Source: Pseudobutyrivibrio sp.
Lineage (GTDB): Bacteria; Bacillota; Clostridia; Lachnospirales; Lachnospiraceae
Assembly: GCF_015057185.1 (NCBI RefSeq)
Contig: NZ_SVEV01000019.1
Location: forward strand, 1 to 64,000
DNA: 64,000 nt
Direction of reading: 5' to 3'
The position numbers and the translations under genes are program-made. Within the stretch, counting starts at the first letter, position 1. Every line of letters starts with the position of its first letter. The notes under the pieces are model-generated. The model searched no databases and had not been told where the DNA came from. It saw only the letters and a list, made by a program, of their open reading frames with translations. Below, one piece after another: positions 7,742 through 19,100 of this stretch.

Positions 7742-8809
7742 ATGATTAAAGAAGCAATTGTAAAAATCGTTAACAAAGAGGATTTAACATATGATGAAGC
7801 CTACACCGTTATGAATGAAATAATGGCAGGTGAAACAAGTCAAACTCAGAATGCAGCCTTCCTAGCAGCTCTATCAACAAAGAGTGCAAAGGCAGAGACA
7901 ATAGAGGAAATATCAGGATGTGCTACTGCAATGAGAGAGCATGCTTTAAAGGTTGAAACAGGCATGGAGGTTTTTGAAATAGTTGGAACAGGTGGAGACG
8001 GAGCACATAGCTTTAATATTTCTACTACATCAGCACTAGTGGCGGCAGCTGCAGGAATGAAGGTGGCAAAGCATGGAAATAGAGCAGCTTCATCATTATG
8101 CGGAACAGCTGATTGCTTAGAAGCTTTGGGAGTAAATATCCAGCAGGATCAAGATAAATGTAGAGAGCTTCTTGAAAAGGTAGGAATGTGCTTCTTCTTT
8201 GCTCAGAAATACCATACATCCATGAAATATGTTGGAGCCATTAGAAAAGAGCTTGGATTCAGAACAGTATTTAATATTTTGGGACCACTTACAAATCCAG
8301 CAACTCCATCAATGCAGCTTCTTGGGGTTTATGATGATTATTTGGTAGAGCCTCTTGCACATGTACTTTCAAACTTAGGTGTAAAACGAGGAATGGTTGT
8401 TTATGGTATGGATAAACTAGATGAAATTTCAATGAGTGCACCAACAATAGTTTGTGAGATAAACAATGGAGAGTTCAAAACTTACACAATCGAGCCTGAG
8501 GATTTTGGATTTAACAAGTGCACAAAAGAGGAATTAAAAGGTGGCACACCAGAGGAAAATGCAAAAATTACAAGAGATATTTTAAATGGTGCCAAAGGAC
8601 CAAAGACAGATGCGGTTTTAATGAATGCGGGAGCAGCTCTTTATATTGGTGGCAAGGCAGAAAGCTTTGCAGATGGTATCAAGCGTGCTAGAGAAATAAT
8701 TGAATCAGGAAAAGCACTTGAAACTTTAGAAAAACTAATACTAATCAGCAATGAGATTAAGTCAGGAGACGAGGATGGATATTCTACAGCAGCTAGCGGA
8801 GCATGCTAA
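7742..8809 (+). CDS. trpD: Anthranilate phosphoribosyltransferase
   Basis: 355-aa enzyme transferring phosphoribosyl from PRPP to anthranilate, second step of tryptophan synthesis. Shows the PRPP-binding [14 protein letters not shown] motif and the anthranilate-site segment [21 protein letters not shown]. The start at 7742 follows AGGAGAAAAAAC; upstream in-frame codons fall inside the T-box leader. First gene of the trp operon here, unlike the common trpE-first order. It overlaps trpC by 35 nt, implying translational coupling. Confidence 0.95.
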   Translation: MIKEAIVKIVNKEDLTYDEAYTVMNEIMAGETSQTQNAAFLAALSTKSAKAETIEEISGCATAMREHALKVETGMEVFEIVGTGGDGAHSFNISTTSALVAAAAGMKVAKHGNRAASSLCGTADCLEALGVNIQQDQDKCRELLEKVGMCFFFAQKYHTSMKYVGAIRKELGFRTVFNILGPLTNPATPSMQLLGVYDDYLVEPLAHVLSNLGVKRGMVVYGMDKLDEISMSAPTIVCEINNGEFKTYTIEPEDFGFNKCTKEELKGGTPEENAKITRDILNGAKGPKTDAVLMNAGAALYIGGKAESFADGIKRAREIIESGKALETLEKLILISNEIKSGDEDGYSTAASGAC

Positions 8810-9554
8810 ACAAAGAGTTGAAATTGCTAAAAGAGAAAAATCCTTAGAAGCCATTAGGTCACAAGCTTTAGAACTTGGCAAGGGCTCCTTTGAATTTGAA
8901 ACGGCATTGAAAAAGGAAGGAATGAATTTCATTTGCGAGTGTAAAAAAGCTTCTCCATCAAAAGGAATCATAGCTGAGGATTTTAATTATCTACAGATAG
9001 CAAAGGATTACGAGGTAGCAGGAGCAGATTGCATTTCAGTTCTTACAGAACCTAAATGGTTTTTAGGAAGCAATGAATATTTAAAGGAAATAGCAGCAAA
9101 CGTTAATGTGCCATGTATCAGAAAAGATTTCACTGTTGATGAGTACATGATATATGAAGCTAAAGTATTAGGCGCAAAAGCAGTACTTCTTATTTGTTCA
9201 ATCTTAAGCGAGAGACAGATTAGAGAGTATATTCAAATTTGTGATGAGCTTGGTATCAGCGCTCTTGTTGAAGCTCATGATGAGGCAGAAATAAAAACTG
9301 CCTTGTCAGCGAAGGCAAGACTTATTGGAGTAAACAACAGGAATTTAAAGGATTTTTCAGTAGATACAAACAACAGCAGAAGATTAAGAGAACTAATTCC
9401 AAAGGATGTAATTTTTGTTTCGGAAAGTGGAGTAAAGGATGCTTCAGATATACAACAGCTAAAGGCTGCAAAAATAAATGCAGTTCTGATAGGTGAAACA
9501 TTAATGAAGTCTGTGGATAAAGTAAAAAAGCTTAGAGAATTGCGAGGATATTGA
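8775..9554 (+). CDS. trpC: Indole-3-glycerol phosphate synthase
   Basis: 259-aa TIM-barrel enzyme converting carboxyphenylaminodeoxyribulose phosphate to indole-3-glycerol phosphate. Conserved segments include [10 protein letters not shown] (catalytic Lys), [22 protein letters not shown] and the late [11 protein letters not shown]. The start at 8775 has AGGAG just upstream, inside the end of trpD; a codon at 8751 would add eight residues. Confidence 0.95.
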   Translation: MDILQQLAEHAKQRVEIAKREKSLEAIRSQALELGKGSFEFETALKKEGMNFICECKKASPSKGIIAEDFNYLQIAKDYEVAGADCISVLTEPKWFLGSNEYLKEIAANVNVPCIRKDFTVDEYMIYEAKVLGAKAVLLICSILSERQIREYIQICDELGISALVEAHDEAEIKTALSAKARLIGVNNRNLKDFSVDTNNSRRLRELIPKDVIFVSESGVKDASDIQQLKAAKINAVLIGETLMKSVDKVKKLRELRGY

Positions 9555-9555
9555 T

Positions 9556-11349
9556 ATGACAGCGATTAAATTGTGCGGTTTAACAAGAGAAGAAGATATT
9601 AAGAAAGCAAATGAGATTAAACCAGAATATGTTGGGTTTGTTTTCTATGAAAAAAGTAAAAGAAGGGTTTCTAGAGATAAGGCAAAAAAGCTTAGAAGTC
9701 TTCTAAATCCAGAAATCAAGACGGTAGGCGTGTTTGTCAATGCAAATCCTGTGGAGATTGAGGATTTATTCCAGGAAAGAATAATAGATGTGGCTCAGCT
9801 TCACGGAAATGAAAATGATGACTACATAAAAGAGCTTCAGGATAAGAACATCCCTGTTATTAAAACCTTTAAGGCTGACGCCCCTGAGGAAATTATAAAG
9901 GCAGAAAAATCCAGCGCAGATATGATTATGTTTGATGCTGGAAATGGAGAGGGCAAGACACTAAGAGATTGGAATCTTCTTACTTATATAGAAAGACCAT
10001 TTATTTTAGCAGGTGGCCTTAATCAAGAAAATGTAGCAGAGGCAATACATGTAACAAATCCCTATGGTGTCGACGTTAGCTCAGGTATTGAAACTGATAA
10101 TCTTAAGGATGGAAATAAAATGAAGGAATTTGTTAATGCCGTCAGAACAGATAAGGCAGCTGCAAAAAGTAAAGGCAGATTTGGCGTTCACGGGGGACAG
10201 TACATTCCTGAAACATTGATGAATGCAGTAAATGAGCTAGAAGAAGCCTACAATCACTATAAAGATGATTCAGATTTTAACAGAGAATTAAAGGAACTGC
10301 TAGATGAATATGCAGGCAGACCAAGTCTTCTATATTATGCAAAGAAAATGACAGAGGACCTTGGTGGCGCAAAAATCTACTTAAAAAGAGAGGATTTAAA
10401 TCATACTGGTTCCCACAAGATTAACAATGTTCTTGGACAGGCGCTACTTGCAAAGAAAATGGGCAAAACAAGACTTATAGCTGAGACAGGTGCAGGACAG
10501 CATGGTGTAGCTACAGCAACAGCAGCGGCTCTCCTTGATATGGAATGTGTGATTTTCATGGGCGAGGAGGACACTAAAAGACAGGCGCTCAATGTTTATA
10601 GAATGAAGCTTCTTGGTGCAGATGTTGTACCTGTTACAAGTGGAACAGCTACATTAAAGGATGCAGTTTCTGAGTGCATGAGAGAATGGACCACAAGAAT
10701 TGATGATACACATTATTGCTTAGGCTCAGTAATGGGACCACATCCATTCCCTACAATTGTAAGAGATTTTCAGGCTGTTATTTCTAGAGAGTCGCGTCAG
10801 CAGATACTTGAAAAGGAAGGAAGATTGCCAGATGCAGTAATTGCTTGTGTAGGTGGTGGCAGCAATGCAATGGGTTCTTTCTACCATTACATAGGTGATG
10901 AGAAAGTCAGACTGATTGGATGCGAAGCAGCAGGAAGAGGAATTGATACCTTTGAGACGGCAGCAACCGTGAATACAGGAAAGGTTGGTATATTCCATGG
11001 TATGAAATCGTATTTCTGCCAGGATGAATATGGACAGATTGCACCAGTGTATTCAATTTCTGCTGGTCTTGACTATCCGGGAGTTGGCCCAGAGCATGCT
11101 TATCTTCATGATATCGGAAGAGCAGAATATGTACCTGTTACAGATGAGGAAGCAGTTGAGGCATTTGAGTATATTGCAAAAACAGAGGGTATCATAGCGG
11201 CTATAGAAAGTTCACATGCTATTGCCTACGCAAAGAAATTGGCTCCAACTATGAAAAAGGACCAAATCATAATGGTTACTGTTTCAGGACGTGGTGACAA
11301 GGACTGTGCAGCAATTGCACGATATAGAGGAGAAAATATTTATGAGTAA
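9556..11349 (+). CDS. trpFB: Fused phosphoribosylanthranilate isomerase / tryptophan synthase beta chain
   Basis: 597 aa in one uninterrupted frame. Residues about 1-198 are Trp[12 protein letters not shown] with the catalytic Cys, [10 protein letters not shown], the LHGNE motif and GVDVSSGIE. After a short Ala/Lys-rich linker, residues about 205-597 are Trp[14 protein letters not shown], the PLP lysine in [15 protein letters not shown], and the phosphate-binding GGGSNAMG. Usual lengths are about 200 and 390-400 aa, so both domains are complete. It would catalyse PRA isomerisation and, with TrpA, indole plus serine to tryptophan. Seven stop-overlapping bases join it to trpA. Confidence 0.95.
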   Translation: MTAIKLCGLTREEDIKKANEIKPEYVGFVFYEKSKRRVSRDKAKKLRSLLNPEIKTVGVFVNANPVEIEDLFQERIIDVAQLHGNENDDYIKELQDKNIPVIKTFKADAPEEIIKAEKSSADMIMFDAGNGEGKTLRDWNLLTYIERPFILAGGLNQENVAEAIHVTNPYGVDVSSGIETDNLKDGNKMKEFVNAVRTDKAAAKSKGRFGVHGGQYIPETLMNAVNELEEAYNHYKDDSDFNRELKELLDEYAGRPSLLYYAKKMTEDLGGAKIYLKREDLNHTGSHKINNVLGQALLAKKMGKTRLIAETGAGQHGVATATAAALLDMECVIFMGEEDTKRQALNVYRMKLLGADVVPVTSGTATLKDAVSECMREWTTRIDDTHYCLGSVMGPHPFPTIVRDFQAVISRESRQQILEKEGRLPDAVIACVGGGSNAMGSFYHYIGDEKVRLIGCEAAGRGIDTFETAATVNTGKVGIFHGMKSYFCQDEYGQIAPVYSISAGLDYPGVGPEHAYLHDIGRAEYVPVTDEEAVEAFEYIAKTEGIIAAIESSHAIAYAKKLAPTMKKDQIIMVTVSGRGDKDCAAIARYRGENIYE

Positions 11350-12118
11350 AATAGCAGAAGCATTTAACAATAAAAAGGCATTTATTCCTTTCATTACCTG
11401 TGGTGACCCTGACCTTGAAACCACAAAAAAGATAATAAAGGAAATGGCAGAAAATGGAGCAGATTTAATAGAGCTTGGAATTCCATTTTCTGATCCAACA
11501 GCGGAAGGTCCGGTAATCATGGAGGCAAATATTAGAGCCCTTAAAAATCATATCACTACAGATGATGTATTTGAAATGGTTATGTCGGTAAAAAAAGAGG
11601 TTGATATTCCACTTGTATTTATGACCTATGCAAATGTTGTTTATTCTTATGGTATAGAAAGATTTTTCAAGCGCTGTAAAGAAACAGGCATTTGCGGAAT
11701 TATTCTTCCGGACGTTCCATTTGAGGAAAAGGCAGAGTTTGAGGATACAGCATTAGAATATGATGTGGAATTTGTATCCATGATTGCACCAACCTCAGAG
11801 GATAGAATAGATACCATTTCAAGAGATGCCAAGGGATTCATATATATCGTATCTAGCCTGGGAGTTACTGGAACAAGAACTGAGTTTAATAGCAACATTA
11901 GGGGACTTGTTGATAGAGTTAGAAACAATACAAATGTACCTTGTGCCGTAGGCTTTGGAATTTCCACACCTGAGCAGGCCGCAGAGATGGCGGGTATTGC
12001 TGACGGTGCCATTGTAGGCTCTGCAATCGTTCGTGTTATTGCACAGTACGGCAAAGAGGCACCAAAGCATGTAGGAGAATTCGTTAGAAATATGAAAGAG
12101 GCGTATTATGTTTCCTAG
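11342..12118 (+). CDS. trpA: Tryptophan synthase alpha chain
   Basis: 258-aa TIM barrel cleaving indole-3-glycerol phosphate to indole and glyceraldehyde 3-phosphate; pairs with the TrpB half of the upstream fusion. [10 protein letters not shown] near the N-terminus and ELGIPFSDP (catalytic Glu) are intact. The loop that in E. coli reads DPLADGP reads DPTAEGP here, so Glu replaces the residue equivalent to Asp60. Start 11342 follows AGGAGAAAATATTT; a longer frame from 11291 would only duplicate the end of trpFB in another frame. Confidence 0.94.
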   Translation: MSKIAEAFNNKKAFIPFITCGDPDLETTKKIIKEMAENGADLIELGIPFSDPTAEGPVIMEANIRALKNHITTDDVFEMVMSVKKEVDIPLVFMTYANVVYSYGIERFFKRCKETGICGIILPDVPFEEKAEFEDTALEYDVEFVSMIAPTSEDRIDTISRDAKGFIYIVSSLGVTGTRTEFNSNIRGLVDRVRNNTNVPCAVGFGISTPEQAAEMAGIADGAIVGSAIVRVIAQYGKEAPKHVGEFVRNMKEAYYVS

Positions 12119-13604
12119 TATCGAGCAGGTAATTAATTTAGCAACAACAGGCAATTTTAAAAGGATACCAGTAGCTATAGAGATGCTATCTGATAGTTTG
12201 ACTACCATTGATGCAGTGAGAATTCTCAAGAATCAAAGTCACCAGTGCTATTTACTTGAAAGTGCTAGCCAAAAGGAAACCTGGGGTAGATATTCATTTC
12301 TTGGCTTCAATCCTAAAATAGAAATTACCTGTCAGGATGGGCATGTTTTAATAAAGGAAAATAAAGGCGATAAAAAAATACTTGTTGAAGAAAAACAGGT
12401 GGACCATCCAGGTGAGATATTAAGAGAATATATTTCAAAATATAAAACACCTAAAGTTGAAGGAATGCCAACCTTCACCGGAGGTTTAGTTGGGTATTTT
12501 TCTTATGATTACATTAAGTATAGTGAGCCAAAGCTTGTACTTAATAATCATGGCGAGGATGACTTTAAGGATATGGATTTAATGCTGTTTGATGATGTAA
12601 TTGCTTTTGACAATTACAAGCAGAAAATCTATCTGATTACAGGAATTTTGCTAGAAGAAAATAAGGGGATTTTGGAGCTTTATGATGAAGCAAAAGAGAA
12701 GCTTGAGAAAATAAAAGAATTGTTGATTGGTGGAGAAAAAAAGCAGTTTGAGCCCCTTGAATTAAAATCAAAAATCACCCCAAAGTTTACTAACGAAGAA
12801 TATGGCCAGATGGTTGAAAAAGCACGAGAGTATATCAAAGAGGGAGATATATTTCAGGTTGTGCTATCAAATCCTTTGACAGCAAAGGCCAGTGGAAGCT
12901 TATTTGATACCTATAGATATCTTAGATCTACAAATCCTTCACCATATATGTTCTATTTTACAAGTGATGATATTGAAATAGCTGGTGCATCACCAGAAAC
13001 ACTTGTAAAGGTTGAACAGAAAAAGGTCAGTACATTTCCACTGGCAGGAACAAGACCTAGGGGTGAGAGTAGTGAGCTAGACTTAGCTTTGGAGAAAGAG
13101 CTTCTTGCTGATGAGAAAGAATGTGCTGAGCACAATATGCTTGTGGATTTAGGCAGAAACGATATTGGAAAAATAAGTGAGCTTGGTTCTGTAAATGTGG
13201 AAAAATATATGGGAGTAGAGCGTTATTCCCATGTTATGCATATAGGTTCCACGGTGGTAGGCACATTAGCAGATGACAAAGATATTATAGACGCGGTTGA
13301 TGCTATCCTTCCAGCAGGCACACTTTCTGGCGCTCCAAAATTTAGAGCTTGTCAGATTATAGAGGAATTGGAACAGAGCAAGCGCGGTATTTATGGTGGG
13401 GCATTAGGATATATTGATTTTACAGGAAATTTGGATGTGTGTATCGCTATTCGTCTCGTATATAAAAAGGGCGATACTATTTGTATTCGCTCTGGTGCAG
13501 GAATTGTGTATGATTCCGTTCCATTAAATGAAGCAAAAGAATGTATAAACAAAGCAAAAGCTGTAGTAAATGCAGTTAAAGCAGCAGAGGGAGGTTTGGC
13601 ATGA
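12108..13604 (+). CDS. trpE: Anthranilate synthase component I
   Basis: 498-aa chorismate-utilising enzyme making anthranilate with ammonia from TrpG. The N-terminal [16 protein letters not shown] carries the tryptophan feedback-site LLES motif, so allosteric inhibition is likely. Catalytic C-terminal half includes [34 protein letters not shown] and IYGGALGY. Overlaps trpA by 11 nt and trpG by 4 nt. Placed near the operon end rather than at the start. Confidence 0.94.
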   Translation: MFPSIEQVINLATTGNFKRIPVAIEMLSDSLTTIDAVRILKNQSHQCYLLESASQKETWGRYSFLGFNPKIEITCQDGHVLIKENKGDKKILVEEKQVDHPGEILREYISKYKTPKVEGMPTFTGGLVGYFSYDYIKYSEPKLVLNNHGEDDFKDMDLMLFDDVIAFDNYKQKIYLITGILLEENKGILELYDEAKEKLEKIKELLIGGEKKQFEPLELKSKITPKFTNEEYGQMVEKAREYIKEGDIFQVVLSNPLTAKASGSLFDTYRYLRSTNPSPYMFYFTSDDIEIAGASPETLVKVEQKKVSTFPLAGTRPRGESSELDLALEKELLADEKECAEHNMLVDLGRNDIGKISELGSVNVEKYMGVERYSHVMHIGSTVVGTLADDKDIIDAVDAILPAGTLSGAPKFRACQIIEELEQSKRGIYGGALGYIDFTGNLDVCIAIRLVYKKGDTICIRSGAGIVYDSVPLNEAKECINKAKAVVNAVKAAEGGLA

Positions 13605-14167
13605 TTATATTAATAGATAATTATGACAGCTTTTCTTATAATTTATATCAATTAATTGGCGAGATAAATCCAGACATTAAGGTTGTTCGAAATGATGAAC
13701 TACGTATATGCGATATTGAGCGACTAAATCCTAGTCATATTATTATTTCGCCTGGACCTGGCAGACCGATAGATGCAGGTATATGTGAGGATGTGATCGC
13801 ACATTTTGCAGGTAAAGTGCCTATTTTGGGAGTTTGCCTTGGACATCAGGCTATATGCGAAACCTTTGGTGGAGATATTACCTATGCAAAGGAATTGATG
13901 CATGGTAAACAGTCTACCGTGTTTTTAGACAGAGAAAATAAAATATTTAATGGTTTGCCTGAAAAAATCAAGGTTGCACGATACCATTCCCTGGCAGCAA
14001 ATAAAATGAAATTGCCAAGTAATCTATCAGTTATTGCAACTTCAGAGGATGGGGAAATAATGGCAGTTAAACATAAGGATTATGAGGTTTATGGCCTACA
14101 ATTTCATCCAGAATCTATTTTGACCGCAGAGGGTAAAGAAATAATAGGAAACTTTATTTGTGCTTAA
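13601..14167 (+). CDS. trpG: Anthranilate synthase component II (glutamine amidotransferase)
   Basis: 188-aa class I glutamine amidotransferase supplying ammonia to TrpE. Catalytic triad motifs are GVCLGHQAI (nucleophile Cys) and LQFHPESI (His, Glu); oxyanion region SPGPGRPIDAG. ATGA overlap with trpE indicates coupled translation. It could also serve 4-amino-4-deoxychorismate synthase, but the operon context says anthranilate. No clear terminator follows in the 141-bp gap before the chemotaxis gene. Confidence 0.93.
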   Translation: MIILIDNYDSFSYNLYQLIGEINPDIKVVRNDELRICDIERLNPSHIIISPGPGRPIDAGICEDVIAHFAGKVPILGVCLGHQAICETFGGDITYAKELMHGKQSTVFLDRENKIFNGLPEKIKVARYHSLAANKMKLPSNLSVIATSEDGEIMAVKHKDYEVYGLQFHPESILTAEGKEIIGNFICA

Positions 14168-14308
14168 TAGTGTTATATATTAATACTAAATGACAAATAA
14201 TATCAATAAAATAACTTTTGTGCACTTTTACTATATTAATTTGTGAAAAAATTGTGTATATTTTCCGAGTCACTTTTGGAATTTTGATTATTTAGTAAAG
14301 GGAAAAGC

Positions 14309-15964
14309 ATGAAAGTTAAATTTTCGATTACGGTAGCACTAATTGGTATGGTTATATTATGCCTTGGCTCAATTGGAACTATCAGTTTAGTGTACAGCAT
14401 TTACAATTTGAGAAATGGTATGGAACATGAGGCCATGAGAGGTCTTGAAGCTACTTGTCAGACATATGCCACTATCTTGGAAAATACTTCCTTTGATACT
14501 GACAAAATTAACGATAGTTTAGAGTTCCAGCTTCATAAGGATACTGGATATGATTACACATTTTTCATAGGAGATACTAGAGAACGTTCTTCTATTGATG
14601 GAGTAGTTGGCACACAAGCTGCAGATGAAATCGTTGAAGCGGTAATTAATCAGGGACAAAACTATAGTGATAGTGATGTAGATATTAATGGTGAATTGTA
14701 TTACGTTGCTTATGAGCCACTTGTTTATAACACAGAAATCGTAGGAATGGCTTTTGTTGGTTTGAAAAAGGCTGACATTTGGTCATATGTTGGAGAGCGT
14801 ACAAGAAGCATGGTTGTGGTTTCTTTAGGTGTTATGGCGCTTCTTTTGGGATTTGCAATTTTTGCGGCTCTTAGAGTTTCTAAGGCAATAAAGCTAAATG
14901 TAGCTGCTGTTAACAAGCTTTCTACTGGTAACCTTGATATTAGTATACCAAAGTTTATTTTGAAGCGTCCTGATGAGTTGGGATTAATGGCAGCTTCTGT
15001 CCTTAATCTTTCGCAGAAATTACAGTCAGTTATTGGTAATGCCCTTAATTCTTCTAGCGAATTAGACGTTTCTGCAGAGTATCTTTCACAGACAGCAGAG
15101 ACAATTTCAATTACAGCAGATAACGTATCATCAGCTGTAGATCATGTGGCTTACGGTGCAACTAACCAGGCAGAATCACTTCAGGATGCTGTTGCAAGTG
15201 TTGAGGAGATTAATGATGCTATTCAGTTAATAACAGACAATACAAATCACATGAATGAACTTGCAGAGTATATGCAGAATCATTCTCAGTCAAGCTCAGC
15301 TGCCCTACAGGAACTTCAGGCATCAACTGAAGAGACAATCACTGCAATTGAAGGAATTGTAAGCATGATTGACCAGACTAACACAGCTGTTAATTCAATT
15401 AGCGAGGCAATTGAAATAATTAATTCTATTGCAGACCAGACAAATCTTCTTTCATTAAATGCAAGCATTGAGGCTGCAAGAGCAGGAGAGTCAGGAAGAG
15501 GATTCGCTGTAGTTGCTAATGAGATTCGTGAGCTTGCAGACCAGTCGTCAGCAGCAGCTAAAAATATTCAAGAAATCATGAGAGAGCTTTCTAATGATTC
15601 TGAAGAAACTATGGCAAACGCAGGAGAAGTTCAGGGCACTGTTCAGCGTCAGAATGAGGTTATCAGTAAAACTATTGACCTTGTAAATTCAATGATTAGC
15701 AATATTGATGAATCACTTGTAGTTACAAACGAAATAGCTGATAGTGTTATGAAGTCAGACAAAGCTACAAAGGTATTTTCCGATACAATCAGTTCACTTT
15801 CTGCTATTTCACAGGAAAATGCAGCAAGCACAGAGGAAACAAGAGCTTCTATGCTTGAGCTTTCTGATACAGTAAGTAAGCTTTCTGAGAAAGCAAATAA
15901 TCTTAACGATATTTCTAAGATTCTCGAGAAAGAAATGTCATTCTTTAATCAGGAAATTGCTTAG
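14309..15964 (+). CDS. Methyl-accepting chemotaxis protein
   Basis: 551-aa receptor: membrane anchor (about 7-30), extracytoplasmic sensor of about 130 residues, probably a single Cache-type domain, second membrane segment (about 167-188), HAMP linker (190-240), and a long coiled-coil signalling domain. The highly conserved hairpin tip [16 protein letters not shown] is near residue 378, which marks interaction with CheA/CheW. Ligand cannot be told from sequence. The gene stands alone between the trp and glutamate synthase operons; AAAGGG precedes the ATG. Confidence 0.9.
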   Translation: MKVKFSITVALIGMVILCLGSIGTISLVYSIYNLRNGMEHEAMRGLEATCQTYATILENTSFDTDKINDSLEFQLHKDTGYDYTFFIGDTRERSSIDGVVGTQAADEIVEAVINQGQNYSDSDVDINGELYYVAYEPLVYNTEIVGMAFVGLKKADIWSYVGERTRSMVVVSLGVMALLLGFAIFAALRVSKAIKLNVAAVNKLSTGNLDISIPKFILKRPDELGLMAASVLNLSQKLQSVIGNALNSSSELDVSAEYLSQTAETISITADNVSSAVDHVAYGATNQAESLQDAVASVEEINDAIQLITDNTNHMNELAEYMQNHSQSSSAALQELQASTEETITAIEGIVSMIDQTNTAVNSISEAIEIINSIADQTNLLSLNASIEAARAGESGRGFAVVANEIRELADQSSAAAKNIQEIMRELSNDSEETMANAGEVQGTVQRQNEVISKTIDLVNSMISNIDESLVVTNEIADSVMKSDKATKVFSDTISSLSAISQENAASTEETRASMLELSDTVSKLSEKANNLNDISKILEKEMSFFNQEIA

Positions 15965-16026
15965 GAATTATAATTAAGTAACCCTACTAGTTATAAATAA
16001 TTATTAAAAAATGAAAAAAATAATTT

Positions 16027-16050
16027 AGTACTTTAACGTGAAAAAGTGCT
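16027..16050 (+). other. Hairpin upstream of the gltB promoter
   Basis: AGTACTTT/AAAGTGCT (16027-16034 with 16043-16050, one G-T pair) around an 8-nt loop AACGTGAA. It abuts the -35 box of the gltB promoter and has no T-run. It might weakly end the chemotaxis transcript or be part of a longer leader if transcription starts upstream. Confidence 0.3.
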
Positions 16051-16078
16051 TGCATTTATGATTAAATAATTGTATATT
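16050..16078 (+). promoter_or_regulatory. Promoter of gltBD
   Basis: TTGCAT (16050-16055), 17-bp spacer, TATATT (16073-16078). It places the transcript start near 16085, right at the antitermination hairpin described below. Confidence 0.6.
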
Positions 16079-16085
16079 ATTTCAA

Positions 16086-16140
16086 AGACAAAGGCGTCTA
16101 AACAAAACCCATAGTGGGTTTTTGTTTAGGCGCTTTTTTG
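16086..16140 (+). promoter_or_regulatory. gltB leader: ANTAR-type hexaloop hairpin overlapping a terminator
   Basis: A small hairpin AGAC-AAAGGC-GTCT (16086-16099) has a six-base loop with A at position 1 and G at position 4, the pattern recognised by ANTAR-domain antiterminators. Its loop and 3' arm form the 5' arm of a strong terminator (about 16090-16110 with 16116-16133, one bulged T, one G-T pair) followed by six Ts. The two structures exclude each other, so a protein holding the small hairpin would allow transcription into gltB. The asnB leader has the same design. Canonical ANTAR targets have two hairpins; only one is clear here, and no ANTAR protein is in the window. Confidence 0.7.
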
Positions 16141-16158
16141 ATGGAAGGAGTTTCTAAT

Positions 16159-19100
16159 ATGGATAATGACAATCAGCAGTTAGGACTTTATAGTCCTGAG
16201 TTTGAACATGACAATTGCGGTATCGGTGCTGTTGTTTCTATTAAAGGAATCAAGACTCACCAGACTGTTTCAGATGCACTTAAGATTGTTGAAAATCTTG
16301 AGCATAGAGCAGGTAAGGATGCATCTGGTGAAACTGGAGACGGTGTTGGTATTTTACTTCAGATTTCCCACAAATTCTTTAAAAAGGCTTGTAAGGAAAT
16401 AGGCATTAATATCGGTGGAGAGAGAGATTATGGTATTGGAATGTTTTTCTTTCCACAGGATGAGCTAAAAAGAAAGCAAGCAATGAAAATGTTTGAAATC
16501 ATTGTTGAGAAGGAAGGCTTAGAATTATTAGGTTGGAGAGAGGTTCCTACAAAGCCAGAGATTCTCGGCAAACTTGCTGTAGATTGCATGCCTCATATTA
16601 TGCAGGGCTTCATTAAGAAACCAGAGGATTGTAATAAAGGATTAGATTTTGATAGAAAGCTGTATGTAGCTCGCCGTGTATTTGAGCAGACAGCAGAAGA
16701 TACATATGTTGCATCTCTTTCAAGCAGAACCATTGTATACAAGGGTATGTTTTTGGTAGACCAGCTTAGATTGTTCTTTGAGGATCTTCATGATGAGGAT
16801 TATGAATCAGCAATCGCTACAGTTCACTCTAGATTCTCTACTAATACAAATCCTTCTTGGGAAAGAGCACATCCAAACAGATTTATTGTTCATAATGGTG
16901 AAATTAATACCATTAAGGGTAATGCAGATAAAATGCTTTCTCGTGAAGAGACAATGGTTTCTAGAGTACTTGAATCTGAAATGACTAAAATTACTCCAGT
17001 ATGCAATCAGGCCGGTTCAGATTCTGCAATGCTAGATAACGCACTTGAATTCCTTGTTATGAATGGAATGCCACTCCCACTTGCGGTTATGATTACCATC
17101 CCAGAACCATGGGTGAAAAATAAAGCTATGGATCAGGCCCGTAGAGATTTCTACCAGTATTATTCCACAATGATGGAGCCATGGGATGGCCCTGCTTCAA
17201 TTCTGTTTTCAGATGGAGATATTATGGGGGCTGTCCTTGATAGAAATGGACTTCGCCCATCTAGATACTATATTACAGATGATGATTATTTAATTCTTTC
17301 ATCAGAGGTTGGTGTTCTTCCTATTGAGGAGAGCAGAATAACAAAGAAGGACAGACTTCGTCCAGGAAAGATGCTTCTTGTAGATACTGTTGAGGAAAGA
17401 CTTATTGATGATGATGAGTTAAAGGAAAAATTTGCTAGCCGCAAGCCTTATGGTCAGTGGCTTGATGCAAATCTTGCTCGTCTTTCTGAAATCAAGATTC
17501 CTAATGAGCCAGTACCAAAGTATTCTCAAGAGGAAAGAGATAAGCTTCAAAAGGCCTTTGGATATTCATATGAGGAGATTAAGGAATCTATTCTTCCAAT
17601 GGCTCTTAATGGTGTAGAAAATACAGGTGCGATGGGTATTGATGTACCTCTTGCAGTTTTGTCAGATCACCATCAGCCATTGTTTAATTACTTTAAGCAG
17701 TTATTTGCCCAGGTAACAAATCCACCAATCGATTCTATTCGCGAGGAGATTGTTACTGCAACAACTATATATATTGGTACAGCAGGAAATGTACTTGAGG
17801 AGAAGGAAGAGAATTGCAACATGCTAGAGATTCACAATCCTATCCTTACTGTTACTGATTTAATGAAGATTAAGTCCATGAAGGTGCCAGGACTTAAGGT
17901 TGCAACAGTTCCAATTACTTATTACAAGAATACTTCTCTGGAAAAGGCAATAGACCATCTTTTTGTAGAGGTTGATAGAGTAAATAGAGAGGGTGCCAAC
18001 ATTATCATTCTTTCTGATAGAGGTGTAGACGAGAATCATGTTGCTATTCCATCACTTCTTGCAGTGGCAGCTGTACAGCATCATTTAGTACAGACAAAGA
18101 AGCGTACAAGTCTTTCAGTAATTTTGGAGTCGGGAGAGCCTAGAGAGGTGCATCATTTTGCTACTCTTTTAGGTTATGGTGCATCTGCAATTAATCCATA
18201 CTTGGCCCAGGAAACAATTGCTGAGTTGGTAGAAAAGGGACAGCTAAAAAAGGATGTTCATGCAGCAATTGATGCTTATAACGAAGCGGTTATTTCTGGA
18301 ATTATCAAGATTGCATCAAAGATGGGTATTTCTACAGTTCAGTCATACCAGGGTGCAAAAATCTTTGAGGCAATTGGTATTAGCAAAAAGGTTATTGATA
18401 AGTACTTTACTGGCACAATTAGCCGAATTGGTGGTATCTCTATAGAGGATATTCAGGCTGATGTTGAGATGCAGCATAATAAGGCCTTTGATCCGCTTGA
18501 GCTTTCAGTTGATGAGACCCTTGACTCAAGAGGACAACACAAGATGCGTTCAGGTGCAGAGGAGCATTTATACAATCCTGCTACAATTCATTTACTTCAG
18601 CTTTCTACAAGAACAGGTGATTACAATACCTTCAAGGAGTACACAAGCCTTGTTAACAAAGAGGATTCAGTAAGAAATCTTCGTGGATTAATTGATTTCA
18701 AATATCCAAAGAAGGGCATAAGTATAGACGAAGTAGAGTCAGTAGATTCTATTGTAAAGAGATTTAAAACTGGAGCCATGAGCTATGGTTCTATTTCAAA
18801 GGAAGCACATGAGACAATGGCAATTGCCATGAATATGCTACAGGGAAAGTCTAACTCTGGTGAAGGTGGCGAAGAAGAATCACGCTACGAGGTAGGACCA
18901 GACGGACTCAATCGCTGTTCTGCAATCAAGCAGGTTGCATCTGGTAGATTTGGTGTTACAAGTAAATACTTGGTTAGTGCAAAGGAAATCCAGATTAAGA
19001 TGGCTCAGGGGGCAAAGCCAGGTGAAGGTGGACATCTTCCAGGAAAGAAGGTTTATCCATGGATTGCAAAGACAAGACTTTCAACTCCAGGTGTAGCTCT

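Noticed and set aside
16027-16050. The AGTACTTT/AAAGTGCT hairpin as the first of a canonical ANTAR hairpin pair
   Set aside because: Its loop is eight bases, not six, and it lies upstream of the predicted transcript start; kept only as a low-confidence hairpin.
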